From assembly GCA_003646995.1 (NCBI GenBank), contig QMLZ01000002.1, forward strand, positions 1 through 56,017: a stretch of 56,017 bases of DNA, in the 5' to 3' direction. The position numbers were made by a program, and so were the translations under genes. The DNA is from Deltaproteobacteria bacterium (lineage in GTDB: Bacteria > Desulfobacterota > DSM-4660 > Desulfatiglandales > Desulfatiglandaceae). Positions 18,245 to 27,803 of the stretch are shown one piece after another; within the stretch, counting starts at the first letter, position 1, and every line of letters begins with the position of its first letter. Below the pieces are notes generated by a model. That model was given only the letters and a program-made list of their open reading frames with translations. It ran no database searches and was not told the origin of the DNA.

Positions 18245-18892
18245 TCAAGCTTTCCAGCCGTGGATTCCTATTAGGTCCACAAAACGACATCCCCCTAGGT
18301 TTTTTTGAATTAGTTCTCCGTTTCTTTTTACCACTTTTATTAGCTCTTGGCTGAACTTGCCCCCTACGGGTATTACTAACCTCCCACCATCTGCAAGCTG
18401 ATCAACAAGGGGCTGGGGAATTCTTGGGGCCCCGGCTGTCACTATGATCGCGTCGAAAGGCGCGTGCTCTTCCCACCCCAGGGTTCCGTCAAACGCCTTG
18501 AAAAGAATATTGGTGTACCCCAGATCCCATAGCCTTTTTCTGGCTTGTTCCAGTAAGGGCCGAATCCTCTCTATTGTGTATACCTTTTCAGAAAGTTCAG
18601 CTAGTATAGCGGTTTGATAGCCACTTCCTGTTCCAATTTCGAGGGTGTGTTCGTTTCCTTTGAGGTCTAAGGCTTGGGTCATCAAGGCGACGATGTACGG
18701 CTGGGAAATGGTTTGCTTGTGGCCTATTGGCAGGGGATGATCATTGTATGCCTCACCCCGAAGGGCCTCTTCTACGAACAGGTGCCGCGGAACCTTCATC
18801 ATAGCCTCCAGTACCCGCTTGTCTGTTATGCCCCGGGGAATAAGCTGGGTTTTGACCATTCTCTCTCGTGCTAGTCTGTAATCGTGTGACAT
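18245..18892 (-). CDS. pcm: Protein-L-isoaspartate O-methyltransferase
   Basis: 215 residues from the ATG at 18892; a TTG nine bases upstream (18901) is an alternative since neither has a strong ribosome-binding site. The enzyme methylates isoaspartyl residues with S-adenosylmethionine and so repairs damaged proteins. Family features: [25 protein letters not shown] and the cofactor loop [11 protein letters not shown] (about residues 85-95), plus a later [10 protein letters not shown]. Length is normal. It reads toward fliD but is separated from it by 223 bp, and it is divergent from glyQ. Confidence 0.95.
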   Translation of the reverse strand: MSHDYRLARERMVKTQLIPRGITDKRVLEAMMKVPRHLFVEEALRGEAYNDHPLPIGHKQTISQPYIVALMTQALDLKGNEHTLEIGTGSGYQTAILAELSEKVYTIERIRPLLEQARKRLWDLGYTNILFKAFDGTLGWEEHAPFDAIIVTAGAPRIPQPLVDQLADGGRLVIPVGGKFSQELIKVVKRNGELIQKNLGGCRFVDLIGIHGWKA

Positions 18893-19062
18893 GGCTGACA
18901 AAAATACCTATGGGCACGGGCAAATGACTGCCTAATGCCTTTTAGACATATGGTGATAAGTAACTAAAGGGGGTTCGTGACGCCCAAAGAATCTCAAAAC
19001 TGCTTAAAATCATCCTAACATAGTCATGCAAGTGTTGCAAATTAATCATACAATTGGGTTTC

Positions 19063-19091
19063 TTGACATGGATTTTTCCCGGTGCTACCTT
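19063..19091 (+). promoter_or_regulatory. Sigma-70-type promoter for glyQ-glyS
   Basis: TTGACA (19063-19068), a 17-nt spacer, then TACCTT (19086-19091). The -35 is perfect, the -10 weak (3/6). It lies 40 bp upstream of the glyQ ATG. No T-box-like structure is apparent in the short leader. Confidence 0.5.
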
Positions 19092-19130
19092 GGCCCAGTC
19101 TGATACCATCTTTTATGAGAGGTTTGAACA

Positions 19131-20018
19131 ATGACTTTCCAAGAACTTATCATGAGTCTAGAAAAATATTGGGCCGATAGAGGGTGTATAATCCAACAGC
19201 CTTACGATATAGAGGTCGGAGCTGGTACTATGAACCCCGCTACATTACTCAGGGTGCTTGGGCCTGAGCCGTGGGCAGTAGCATATGTAGAGCCGTCCAG
19301 GCGGCCAGCAGACGGCAGGTACGGAGAGAACCCGAACCGCCTAGGCCACTATTACCAGTATCAGGTTATTATCAAGCCATCTCCCTTGGAAATCCAGGAA
19401 ATCTATCTTGGAAGTTTGAAGGCCCTTGGCATTGAACCTTTGGACCATGACATAAGATTTGTAGAAGATGACTGGGACTCCCCGAATGTGGGAGCCTCCG
19501 GCCTGGGCTGGGAAGTTTGGCTGGATGGAATGGAAATCACCCAGTTCACATATTTCCAGCAGGCAGGGAGCATTCGTCTTGACCCCATCTCAGTCGAAAT
19601 AACCTATGGCCTGGAGAGGATCGCCATGTATCTTCAGGAGAAGGAAAATGTATTCGACCTAAAGTGGAATGATGATATTACTTACGGAGACGTCCACAAA
19701 ATGGGAGAATGGGAGCTATCGGTTTATCATTTTGAGGAAGCGGACATAGAAATGCTCATGAAGACCTTTGAGATGTATGAAAAGGAGTCAATACGCCTAA
19801 GCCAAAAGGGACTGGTGCTACCGGCCTATGACTACTGCCTTAAGTGTTCTCATATATTTAATATATTGGACGCAAGGGGTGCTATTAGCGTTACCCAAAG
19901 GACCCAGTACATAGATCGCTTGCGTAATTTGGCGCGGCAGGCAGCGAAGAATTATATTGCCCAAAGGGAGGAAATGGGGTTTCCGTTATTGAAGTCAGGA
20001 GCAAAGCTAAAGGTGTGA
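19131..20018 (+). CDS. glyQ: Glycine-tRNA ligase alpha subunit
   Basis: 295 residues, the normal length. It is the catalytic-core subunit of the tetrameric bacterial glycyl-tRNA synthetase. Typical segments are [20 protein letters not shown] near the N-terminus, [17 protein letters not shown], and [10 protein letters not shown] in the active-site region. GAGAGG precedes the ATG. glyS starts 54 bp downstream in the same direction, so the two subunits are co-transcribed. Confidence 0.97.
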   Translation: MTFQELIMSLEKYWADRGCIIQQPYDIEVGAGTMNPATLLRVLGPEPWAVAYVEPSRRPADGRYGENPNRLGHYYQYQVIIKPSPLEIQEIYLGSLKALGIEPLDHDIRFVEDDWDSPNVGASGLGWEVWLDGMEITQFTYFQQAGSIRLDPISVEITYGLERIAMYLQEKENVFDLKWNDDITYGDVHKMGEWELSVYHFEEADIEMLMKTFEMYEKESIRLSQKGLVLPAYDYCLKCSHIFNILDARGAISVTQRTQYIDRLRNLARQAAKNYIAQREEMGFPLLKSGAKLKV

Positions 20019-20072
20019 AGCCTGGAAACCAAGAAATGGAGTGAATCAAAATTCTTTAGTCGGGGAAGGATA

Positions 20073-22148
20073 ATGGCTGAGTTGCTTTTTGAGATAGGAA
20101 CTGAAGAAATACCTTCAGGCTATTTAACTGATGCACTGGAGGAGTTTAAGAAATTGGCCTTTGAAAAGCTGAAAGGGCTTCGTATACCAGTTGATGGTGG
20201 TCTGAGGACCTATGGTACGCCTCGACGCTTAGTACTGATGGGGGAAGGAGTCTATGAGAAGCAAGAAGATATAGAGGAGGAGGTAACCGGTCCCCCAAAG
20301 AACGTGGCATTTTCGCCAGATGGAGAGCCCACAAAAGCAGCAATAGGGTTTGCCAAGAGACAGGGCGTTGCCTTGGAAGACCTGCAAGTCAAGTCTACGC
20401 CAAAAGGTGATTATGTTTGCGTCAGACGAAAGATTGAAGGAAGGCCTACTGTTGAGGTATTGGCACAGGCCCTCCCTGAGCTTATCGCTCAGATACCATG
20501 GCCAAAGTCCATGCGCTGGGGAAATATCGGTTTTCCTTTTGTACGGCCAATTCATTGGATACTGGCGTTACTGGACGGCCAAGTAATTTCATTTGAGGTT
20601 GCAGGGATACGCAGTGGGAACAAGACCAGGGGTCACCGTTTCATGTCTCCTGGGGAGATAGAGGTAAGTGGCATTAATGACTACTTGGAAAAAATGAAAG
20701 ATGCATGGGTCGTGGTTGACCCCGTGGAGAGGAGGTCTGAGGTGCTGAGGGTTGCGGAGATTGCAGCCCGCGAGGCTGGTGGATTACCTGTGCCGGATGA
20801 AGAGCTGGCTTGCATCGTCGCAAACTTGGTGGAATACCCTTCGGCAGTTTGCGGCAGCTTTGAGGAAAGATTCCTTGCCTTACCGGAGGTAGTTCTTATT
20901 ACAGCAATGAGGGAGCATCAGCGATACTTTGCTGTACGGGATTCTGAAGGAAAGCTGATACCCAATTTCGTGACCATCAATAATACCATTGCCAGAGATC
21001 CTGCGGTAGTTCGGAAAGGAAATGAGAGGGTTTTGAGGGCAAGGCTGGCTGACGCGGATTTTTTCTTCAAGGAAGACAGAAAAAGGCCCCTTATAGATCG
21101 GCTAGAGGATTTAAAAGAAGTGATCTACCAAGCTGACCTGGGGACCTCATATGCAAAGGTGCAAAGATTTACTGCCCTCGCTGAATGGCTGGCTAGCGAA
21201 AGTTGCCCGGAAAAAGTGGAGAATATAGTGCTTGCGAGCAAGTTGTGCAAATGTGACCTTGTGACCCACATGGTTGATGAGTTTCCCTCACTTCAGGGTA
21301 AAATAGGAGAGGTATATGCGCGATTAGACGGCCATCCCGAGGAAGTATGCGTTGCAATACGAGAGCATTACATGCCTTTGCGGGCGGGAGGAGAATTACC
21401 CAAGACACTGGCTGGCTCGATTGTGGGCTTGGCTGATCGAATGGATACTATTGTGGGGTGTTTCGCAGTGGGATTGGAACCAACAGGAACTGCTGATCCC
21501 TTTGCCTTGCGCAGGCACGCCCTTGCCATTTTGCGGATATTAGAGAGCATCTCAGTCCCGGTAAGGTTGGGAGATTTTGTCTCGAGATCTGCAGAGCTTC
21601 TCGCTAGAGACATCGCGTTTGAGAGAAACACATTAATGGGGAGAGTGTTAGGATTTTTCAGAGAGCGGTACAAACAAATGATGCTTCGCAGGGGTTACGG
21701 CTCTGCAGAGGTGGAGGCGGTGATTTCTGCTGAATTTGACCGTATCGAGTGCTTGAAAACCCGTGTGGAGGCAGTTAAGCAATTTTCCGAGTCTTCGCCT
21801 GAGTTCGAGCCGTTGGCGCTAACTTTCAAGCGGGTTAAGAACATACTTAAAAAGGCGGACAAGGAGTATGCAGTGGATCCCGGGCTCTTCAGGGAGAAGT
21901 GTGAGAAAGACCTTTGGGCTTTTTATGGCAAGTTTAAACCCGAAGTGGAAGAGGCAGTGAACCAAGGTGATTATGAGAAGGCTTTTGAGACCTTGAGCAA
22001 GTTTAGGAATCCTGTGGACAGCCTGTTTGAGGACGTGGAAATCCTTACAAAGGAAAACGATCGCCTAAGAGAAAACCGCCTTGGCCTCTTACAGGCCATT
22101 GAGAAGCTTTTCTTGTTGGTCGCTGACTTTTCTAAATTTTCAATTTAG
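20073..22148 (+). CDS. glyS: Glycine-tRNA ligase beta subunit
   Basis: 691 residues, the usual size. The N-terminus LLFEIGTEEIPSGYL and the internal MREHQRYFAVRDSEGKL are hallmarks of the beta subunit, which carries tRNA recognition, an HD-like region and a C-terminal anticodon-binding domain. GGAAGG precedes the ATG. It ends 37 bp before the convergent mltA stop. Confidence 0.97.
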   Translation: MAELLFEIGTEEIPSGYLTDALEEFKKLAFEKLKGLRIPVDGGLRTYGTPRRLVLMGEGVYEKQEDIEEEVTGPPKNVAFSPDGEPTKAAIGFAKRQGVALEDLQVKSTPKGDYVCVRRKIEGRPTVEVLAQALPELIAQIPWPKSMRWGNIGFPFVRPIHWILALLDGQVISFEVAGIRSGNKTRGHRFMSPGEIEVSGINDYLEKMKDAWVVVDPVERRSEVLRVAEIAAREAGGLPVPDEELACIVANLVEYPSAVCGSFEERFLALPEVVLITAMREHQRYFAVRDSEGKLIPNFVTINNTIARDPAVVRKGNERVLRARLADADFFFKEDRKRPLIDRLEDLKEVIYQADLGTSYAKVQRFTALAEWLASESCPEKVENIVLASKLCKCDLVTHMVDEFPSLQGKIGEVYARLDGHPEEVCVAIREHYMPLRAGGELPKTLAGSIVGLADRMDTIVGCFAVGLEPTGTADPFALRRHALAILRILESISVPVRLGDFVSRSAELLARDIAFERNTLMGRVLGFFRERYKQMMLRRGYGSAEVEAVISAEFDRIECLKTRVEAVKQFSESSPEFEPLALTFKRVKNILKKADKEYAVDPGLFREKCEKDLWAFYGKFKPEVEEAVNQGDYEKAFETLSKFRNPVDSLFEDVEILTKENDRLRENRLGLLQAIEKLFLLVADFSKFSI

Positions 22149-22165
22149 GGCGTCAACCCAATAGG

Positions 22166-22181
22166 GCCAGGATTTCCTGGC
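22166..22181. terminator. Palindrome between convergent glyS and mltA, possible bidirectional terminator
   Basis: GCCAGG and CCTGGC flank ATTT, giving a 16-nt hairpin in the only non-coding stretch between the two stops. No T-run follows on either side, so terminator function is uncertain. Confidence 0.3.
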
Positions 22182-22185
22182 TGCC

Positions 22186-23430
22186 TTATGTCTTGCTTGC
22201 GATGGTTTGTTTGATAAGGAGGATGTAAAGCTCTCCTTCGTGTCTCATGTGGCCGGCCGCCACTTCTGCATAATGTCCACTACCCCAAAAGAGGTCTGCG
22301 CGCCCCGGTCCCTTTATGGCCCCGCCAGTATCTTGGTTTAAGACAAAGCGAGAGAAGGGCACCCACTTCATACCTTGGCCCGTACCATCAAGCACTGGCT
22401 TTTGGCAGTTGATAAATCCCAATGCACCTCTGGGGAAAAGTCTGGAATCAAGGGCAATGGATCGTCCAGGAGTTAATGGCACGCCGATGTTGCCCAGGGG
22501 GCCTTCTTCAAGAATTCTGAAAAACACATAAGAGGGATTCTTGCTGAATATTTCCTCAATCAGGTCAGGGTGCGTATGTAAGAAATCCCTGATCTTCTGC
22601 ATGGACATTTGGGCCTGATCGATATACCCCTTGTCTATCATATAACGACCAATACTCCTGTAAGGATGCCCATTGGATGCAGCGTAGCCCACCTGTATGG
22701 TATTTCCATCGGGAAGCAAAAGCCTACCTGATCCCTGAATTTGCAAGAACAACACGTCCACAGGGTCCTTCAGCCAGGCGATCTCCAGGTTCTTCCCCGA
22801 AAGTACGCCTCGAAGATCAATATCGTCTCTAGAGTAGTAGGGAACCACCGTGCGGCCATGCAGTCGGCCGACTAGCCGCAGACTCCTGTATCCTCTCCCG
22901 AACTGTGACAGGTCTATTTGAACTAGATCGGTGGGAGTTTGATATATGGGGTAGCGAAAAACATCATTTTTGACAAGGCTGGCCTCATACGTCGGTTCAA
23001 AGTATCCAGTAAAAAGGACCTTGCCGCTACCATGCAGTCCTGTTGCCTTTAGCACAATGAATTGGTTCTTAATTGCTTTTTGAAGGGCCCTAGGCGTTGA
23101 GATGGATGACAAGATTTCCAGGAGTCTTTCCTGGGTGGCTATAACGCGGCGGCAAGGGACCTTGAGCGTGCCGTAAGAAAAGGAATAGGTTGGGCTGAGC
23201 CTTCGTAAGTAAATCATATTTCTCTTAATGGCAAGTTTGAGAGAACTAAAGTCCAAGTCGTCAGCAAAGTCGGGGTAAAAGAACCGAACTTGTTTCAGGG
23301 CCTGTTCAGGGCCGGTCACCTTTTTTTGTTGAAATGGGTGGCACCCAAAAAGGGAAACCAGTGGGAGTGATAAACAAACCCAGGTTATCAGGGAGAAGTT
23401 TCTCAATCGAGTCCTGTAACAAATGTTCAC
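22186..23430 (-). CDS. mltA: Membrane-bound lytic murein transglycosylase A
   Basis: 414 residues with a GTG start. A lipoprotein signal ends in LVSLFGC (Cys30), so the enzyme is probably anchored in the outer membrane. The MltA domain shows FTGYFEPTYEAS and a C-terminal 3D domain containing NQDTGGAIKGPGRADLFWG, where the conserved catalytic Asp lies. MltA cleaves peptidoglycan glycan strands to 1,6-anhydro-muropeptides. The length is slightly above the E. coli protein (365). It is convergent with glyS and divergent from lpxC. Confidence 0.94.
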   Translation of the reverse strand: MNICYRTRLRNFSLITWVCLSLPLVSLFGCHPFQQKKVTGPEQALKQVRFFYPDFADDLDFSSLKLAIKRNMIYLRRLSPTYSFSYGTLKVPCRRVIATQERLLEILSSISTPRALQKAIKNQFIVLKATGLHGSGKVLFTGYFEPTYEASLVKNDVFRYPIYQTPTDLVQIDLSQFGRGYRSLRLVGRLHGRTVVPYYSRDDIDLRGVLSGKNLEIAWLKDPVDVLFLQIQGSGRLLLPDGNTIQVGYAASNGHPYRSIGRYMIDKGYIDQAQMSMQKIRDFLHTHPDLIEEIFSKNPSYVFFRILEEGPLGNIGVPLTPGRSIALDSRLFPRGALGFINCQKPVLDGTGQGMKWVPFSRFVLNQDTGGAIKGPGRADLFWGSGHYAEVAAGHMRHEGELYILLIKQTIASKT

Positions 23431-23835
23431 TACCTGAGTTACCCCCTTTATTGATTACTTAGTTGTGTACGAGAGGTTGGAAAGTCGGGTCTTGACCGCC
23501 CATGAAATAAAATATCTACTTATCACACCTAGCAGACGTGGTAAACAAGGTGTTATTGTTTTTCGTGAGGTGATATGAAAAATAGTTCTGAGCGAGGATA
23601 AAAAATATACGGTTATGGCATACTTGGCACAGTTTGAGACACCAGATGTGTCTTTTTTACCACACTAGGGTAACATGGTATTGAATAGAGCATTCGATGA
23701 CATAGGAGTTAGGTAATTTTACCTTTAAATTACAACAAGATATATTATTTTATTAATGTATCGTTTTAGATTAGCTTTCCTGGCACATATTTTGCTGGGA
23801 GAAAAGAAGCAAATTTTCGTATTAAGGGGTGCCCC
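23431..23835. other. Intergenic region between divergent mltA and lpxC
   Basis: 405 AT-rich bases with no supported gene. A near-perfect sigma-54 element for lpxC lies at 23781-23796. No comparable element was seen for mltA; short inverted repeats such as GGTAATTTTACC occur but are weak. Confidence 0.6.
23781..23796 (+). promoter_or_regulatory. Sigma-54 promoter for lpxC
   Basis: TGGCACATATTTTGCT fits TGGCACG-N4-TTGCW at all but one position, with GG and GC exactly 12 nt apart. The transcript would start near 23807, leaving a leader of about 29 nt that contains the AGGGG site before the GTG. This is the best sigma-54 match in the window. Confidence 0.7.
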
Positions 23836-24765
23836 GTGGATTACAGACAAAGGACATTGAGTTCGGAAGTAGGCTGCACTGGAATCGGGCTTCATTCTGG
23901 AGAAAGGGTTCACATAACGCTTAAACCTGCTCCTGTGGATACAGGGATTAAGTTCGTGCGCAAAGACTTGCCCGGCTCCCCTGTGATAGAGGCCAAGTTT
24001 GAAAATGTTATAGATACGACCCTTGCCACCACAATCGGGCGGAATGGTTGCCGGGTTTCCACCATTGAACACCTGATGGCGGCTTTGTTTGGTTTGGGGA
24101 TAGATAACGCTGTGGTGGAGCTGGATGGACCGGAAGTTCCGATTATGGATGGAAGCGCTGCTCCATTCGTCTTCTTGATAAAGAGTGCTGGCATCCGTGA
24201 CCAAGAAAAACCGAAGAACTTCATTATTGTTAGGAAACCATTCAATGTAAAGAATGGAAATAGATCTGTGGAAATCCTTCCATCCAAAGAGCTAAAGATT
24301 ACTTATGAGATCAGCTTTGACCACCCCTTACTAAAAAGCCAGGCTTATGAACTAACTTTTTCCAGCAGAAACTTTACCAAGGAGATCAGCAAGGCACGTA
24401 CCTTTGGGTTTTTGAAGGATGTGGAGACGTTAAAGCAAAATGGCCTTGCAAGAGGGGGCTCTCTTGATAATGCAATAGTGGTGGACGAGTTTAGAGTGTT
24501 GAACGAAGATGGGCTCAGGTACGATGATGAATTCGTGAGGCACAAGATTTTAGACTTCCTCGGCGACCTGTCCATAGTGGGTGCTCCCATAATAGGCCAT
24601 TTCAAGGTGAAGAAGTCAGGGCACTTTTTAAATCAATACATGCTAAAGAAATTGATGGAATCCAAAAAGCACTGGAAGCTTGTAAACCTCGGCGCCGAGG
24701 TTAAGCCCACTGATCAATCCGTAAAAATGCCGTCTTTCGCATTGCCTGATTCAGCCTTCGCATAG
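23836..24765 (+). CDS. lpxC: UDP-3-O-acyl-N-acetylglucosamine deacetylase
   Basis: 309 residues, GTG start with AGGGG upstream. LpxC is the zinc enzyme of the first committed step of lipid A synthesis. The zinc and catalytic residues are visible: TIEHLMAAL with His79 (same number as E. coli), His236 and Asp240 in RHKILDFLGDL, and His263 in SGH. The gene has its own sigma-54-type promoter and is closed by a strong terminator, so it appears monocistronic, separated from the lipid A genes waaA and lpxK further on. Confidence 0.97.
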   Translation: MDYRQRTLSSEVGCTGIGLHSGERVHITLKPAPVDTGIKFVRKDLPGSPVIEAKFENVIDTTLATTIGRNGCRVSTIEHLMAALFGLGIDNAVVELDGPEVPIMDGSAAPFVFLIKSAGIRDQEKPKNFIIVRKPFNVKNGNRSVEILPSKELKITYEISFDHPLLKSQAYELTFSSRNFTKEISKARTFGFLKDVETLKQNGLARGGSLDNAIVVDEFRVLNEDGLRYDDEFVRHKILDFLGDLSIVGAPIIGHFKVKKSGHFLNQYMLKKLMESKKHWKLVNLGAEVKPTDQSVKMPSFALPDSAFA

Positions 24766-24785
24766 CTAAATTTCACCAATAATTT

Positions 24786-24827
24786 AAGCCATCTTTCAAT
24801 TTTCATGAAAGATGGCTTTTGTTTTTA
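24786..24827 (+). terminator. Rho-independent terminator of lpxC
   Basis: AAGCCATCTTTCA (24786-24798) pairs perfectly with TGAAAGATGGCTT (24806-24818) around a seven-base loop, followed by TTGTTTTTA. Thirteen perfect base pairs with a T-tract make this the clearest terminator in the window. Confidence 0.88.
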
Positions 24828-24855
24828 CTTTATGCGGTGAACCCTTTGTTCCCGC

Positions 24856-24884
24856 TTGCATTCCCACCTCTGCTAATCTAATAT
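24856..24884 (+). promoter_or_regulatory. Sigma-70-type promoter for the DUF4390-kinase-waaA-lpxK run
   Basis: TTGCAT (24856-24861), a 17-nt spacer, then TAATAT (24879-24884), located just after the lpxC terminator. It would restart transcription for the downstream genes. Confidence 0.5.
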
Positions 24885-24921
24885 CTAAAAAGTATATTTA
24901 TTTTGCAAGATTAGCCTGGAT

Positions 24922-25530
24922 GTGGCACAGATAAGTATAGATGTTATGGGACCCAGGTGCAGATATAAGGCTTTGATGATGCTTCTATTGCTGTTATGTG
25001 GAGGTATGCTCTTTGCATCATGGAGTTTTGCCAAGGAAAAAGACGCTGTTATTTCTGACATCGTTCTTACTAATACTCGCGACGATTTGCTCTTGTATTT
25101 TTCTGTGAAAAACTGCTTTACACCGGATATCACCAAAGCCATTGAGAACGGAATACCCACCACTTTCACATTTGCGGTCGGGCTCTATGAAATCAGGGAT
25201 TTTTGGCTCGACAGAACAATAGCGAAGTTCCGCTTTCAACACGAAATAGTATATGACAATCTGAAGAGGCTATATACTCTAAAACTTTCTGAACGTGACA
25301 ACGGAGTTATCCGGGTGAAGGATTTCAGGACTGCGAAAAAGCTCATGTCCGAAGTCGTGGCCTTGAAGCTGACTAGCCTAAAGAATTTGAAGAAAGGGTC
25401 TCATTATCAAGTGAGAATGATGGCTGAGCTCGATAAAATAAGGTTACCATATCATTTGAATTCAGTTTTATTTTTTCTATCCCTTTGGGACTTTGAGACG
25501 GATTGGTATACACTGGACTTTAAGTTCTAA
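24922..25530 (+). CDS. DUF4390 protein, exported
   Basis: 202 residues from the GTG; the ATG at 24946 is an alternative start that keeps a better signal peptide n-region (RCRYK), followed by a hydrophobic stretch (MMLLLLLCGGMLFASW) and a likely cleavage after SFA. The mature part has NGIPTTFTFAVGLY and the aromatic-rich WDFETDWY near the end, as in DUF4390 proteins usually found just upstream of NtrY-type kinases. Function is unknown; the location suggests it is periplasmic or envelope-bound and may feed the kinase sensor. It ends 41 bp before the kinase gene. Confidence 0.8.
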   Translation: MAQISIDVMGPRCRYKALMMLLLLLCGGMLFASWSFAKEKDAVISDIVLTNTRDDLLLYFSVKNCFTPDITKAIENGIPTTFTFAVGLYEIRDFWLDRTIAKFRFQHEIVYDNLKRLYTLKLSERDNGVIRVKDFRTAKKLMSEVVALKLTSLKNLKKGSHYQVRMMAELDKIRLPYHLNSVLFFLSLWDFETDWYTLDFKF

Positions 25531-25571
25531 AGAAGGGAATGTGGGTTTAACTGTTAATCGCAAGCGCTCCC

Positions 25572-27803
25572 ATGAAAAACTACGAGCAAGCGCGAAAAAG
25601 GGATTTGAGGCGTAGAAGAAGGGAAAGGTATATCATTGCCTTTCTTCTTGTCGTGATATCCTCATTCACCTACCTTGGCTCGCGAGTCTTCGACCTTGGT
25701 TTAAACCTGCCCATATCAAACAGTATCCTAATATTTGCCCTGATCAATTTAAACGTAATATTGCTTCTGCTCCTATTGTTCCTCACTGTGCGTAACCTCG
25801 TCAAACTGCTCTTCGAGCGGCGAAAGAATATTATGGGGGCAAAGCTACGCACGAAATTGGTCTTGGCATTTGTGAGCCTTTCCTTGCTTCCTACTATCAT
25901 CCTATTTTTCGTGTCAGCACAATTCATCTCTTCTTCCATAGAATACTGGTTCAATTTGCAGATTGAGCAGTCCCTTAGGAAGTCTCTAGAGGTGGGTCAG
26001 GACTATTATGACCAGCTGGGAGAGGAGATTTTGGCTTTTGGGAATAATATCAGCAGGGTTATTACGTATGAGGGTTATCTTCTCGTTTCCAAGAAAGAAG
26101 AGCTGGCTAGGTACGTCAATGAAAAAAGAAAGGAATACCGACTGGCCTCTTTGCGCGTTTACTCTAAGAAACTTGTAGAAAGATCCTCGTCTGTAGACCA
26201 TAAGATAGACCTGGGAGTATTCTCTCCGCCTGGTGCTGATGTCCTAAGGGAGACCTTTGAGAAAGGTACGGACCGAAAATATATCCTCTCTTCCCCGCAT
26301 GGCGATCTCGTGGTTGGAATCGTCCCGATATTTTCCAGGACTGAATCAAAGGCAGTGGTAGGCCTTATCACACTGAGCAGGTTTGTTCCGGGGAATCTCG
26401 TAAACCGATTGAAAGCCATTTCTAAGGGATTACAGGAATACAAACAGCTAAAGATGCTGAAGCGACCCATCAAAGCAAGCCACTTTATCACACTTTCCAT
26501 TGTAACCCTGCTTATCATATTTTCGTCGGTCTGGTTCGGGTTTTATCTGTCCCAAGAAATTACCGTTCCCATAAGGGAGCTGGCCGAAGGAACAAACAGG
26601 ATCGCCTCTGGGGACTATGATTTTTTCATTGATTTGGAGGCAAAGGATGAAATCGGGGTCCTTGTCAACTCATTTAATAAGATGACTGCTGACCTGCGTC
26701 AGAGTAAGAAAGAGCTGGAAGCGACAAATCAGGAACTCCGCCGCACTAATTTAGAGCTGGAGCAGCGAAGGGCATATATGGAAATTGTCCTGGCGAATGT
26801 GGCCGCTGGCGTAGTTTCCGCTGACAGGGATGGGAAAATACTCACAATAAATAAGTCAGCAGAGAAGATGCTGGGCGTCAATGCAAAGGATCTGATTGGG
26901 AGGCACTATAGAGACGTATTATCAGAAGAGTACATTGAGGTTATAGACGGATTTTTCTCAGACAGAGGCCTTTTTAGAAAAGGCTTCCTTAAGAAAGAGA
27001 TTAGAATTGCAACTAGTGATCGATCTTTAATCCTTTTGCTATCCTTAAACGTGTTGAGGGACGAGCAGGGAAAATACCTTGGATTGGTGGCGGTATTTGA
27101 GGACGTAAGCGAAATTGAGAAGGCCCAGAGAATGGCAGCATGGAGAGAGGTAGCTAGGCGCATTGCGCATGAGGTGAAGAACCCACTGACACCGATACAA
27201 CTTTCGGCCCAAAGGTTAAGGAAGCGGTATGGTGAAAGGCTTGCAAAAGATGATGGACAAGTATTTGAGGAATGTACAAACATGATCATAAGGCAAGTGG
27301 AGGAATTAAAGCGGCTTGTGGATGAGTTTTCCAATTTTGCAAGGATGCCCGCCGCTAATCCCGTTCCATCTGATATAAGGAAGATTGTGAGAGAGGCACT
27401 AACCCTTTACAGAGAAGCTCACAAGGAAGTAGAAATCACCTTTCATGATTCTGAAGAGATACCCATTTTCAACTTAGATAGGGAGCAAATGAAAAGGGTG
27501 ATGATTAATCTCTTGGACAATGCGATTGCTGCTGTTGATGGTAAAGGGAAAATCGAGATAATTCTAAACTATGACAGCCTTCTCCAAATGGTACGTATCG
27601 AGGTCGCTGACAATGGAAAAGGCATTCCCCCCGAGCACAAGATGCGCCTTTTTGAACCATATTTTTCTACCAAGAAGCATGGTACCGGGCTGGGACTTGC
27701 GATAGTGAATACAATTATTACGGACCACAATGGTTTTATCCGTATTCAAGACAACAAGCCCAGGGGTACCCGTGTCATAATTGAGTTGCCTGTGAGAAAA
27801 TAA
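25572..27803 (+). CDS. NtrY-like membrane sensor histidine kinase
   Basis: 743 residues. A basic N-terminus (RRRRR), then membrane segments at about 20-36, 49-77 and 92-118, an extracytoplasmic sensor region, a further membrane segment at about 305-330, HAMP (to about 380), a PAS domain (about 395-510), a phosphoacceptor helix with His533 (RRIAHEVKNPLTPIQLSAQR, the NtrY-type H box), and an ATPase domain with NLLDNAIAAV, DNGKGIPP and GTGLGLAIV. Kinases of this type usually signal to NtrX, a sigma-54 activator-type regulator, but no such gene follows. Its stop overlaps the waaA start by one base (TAATG). Confidence 0.92.
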   Translation: MKNYEQARKRDLRRRRRERYIIAFLLVVISSFTYLGSRVFDLGLNLPISNSILIFALINLNVILLLLLLFLTVRNLVKLLFERRKNIMGAKLRTKLVLAFVSLSLLPTIILFFVSAQFISSSIEYWFNLQIEQSLRKSLEVGQDYYDQLGEEILAFGNNISRVITYEGYLLVSKKEELARYVNEKRKEYRLASLRVYSKKLVERSSSVDHKIDLGVFSPPGADVLRETFEKGTDRKYILSSPHGDLVVGIVPIFSRTESKAVVGLITLSRFVPGNLVNRLKAISKGLQEYKQLKMLKRPIKASHFITLSIVTLLIIFSSVWFGFYLSQEITVPIRELAEGTNRIASGDYDFFIDLEAKDEIGVLVNSFNKMTADLRQSKKELEATNQELRRTNLELEQRRAYMEIVLANVAAGVVSADRDGKILTINKSAEKMLGVNAKDLIGRHYRDVLSEEYIEVIDGFFSDRGLFRKGFLKKEIRIATSDRSLILLLSLNVLRDEQGKYLGLVAVFEDVSEIEKAQRMAAWREVARRIAHEVKNPLTPIQLSAQRLRKRYGERLAKDDGQVFEECTNMIIRQVEELKRLVDEFSNFARMPAANPVPSDIRKIVREALTLYREAHKEVEITFHDSEEIPIFNLDREQMKRVMINLLDNAIAAVDGKGKIEIILNYDSLLQMVRIEVADNGKGIPPEHKMRLFEPYFSTKKHGTGLGLAIVNTIITDHNGFIRIQDNKPRGTRVIIELPVRK

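Noticed and set aside
18893..19130. T-box riboswitch upstream of glyQ
   Set aside because: The predicted leader is only about 30 nt long and no T-box sequence or terminator hairpin was seen.
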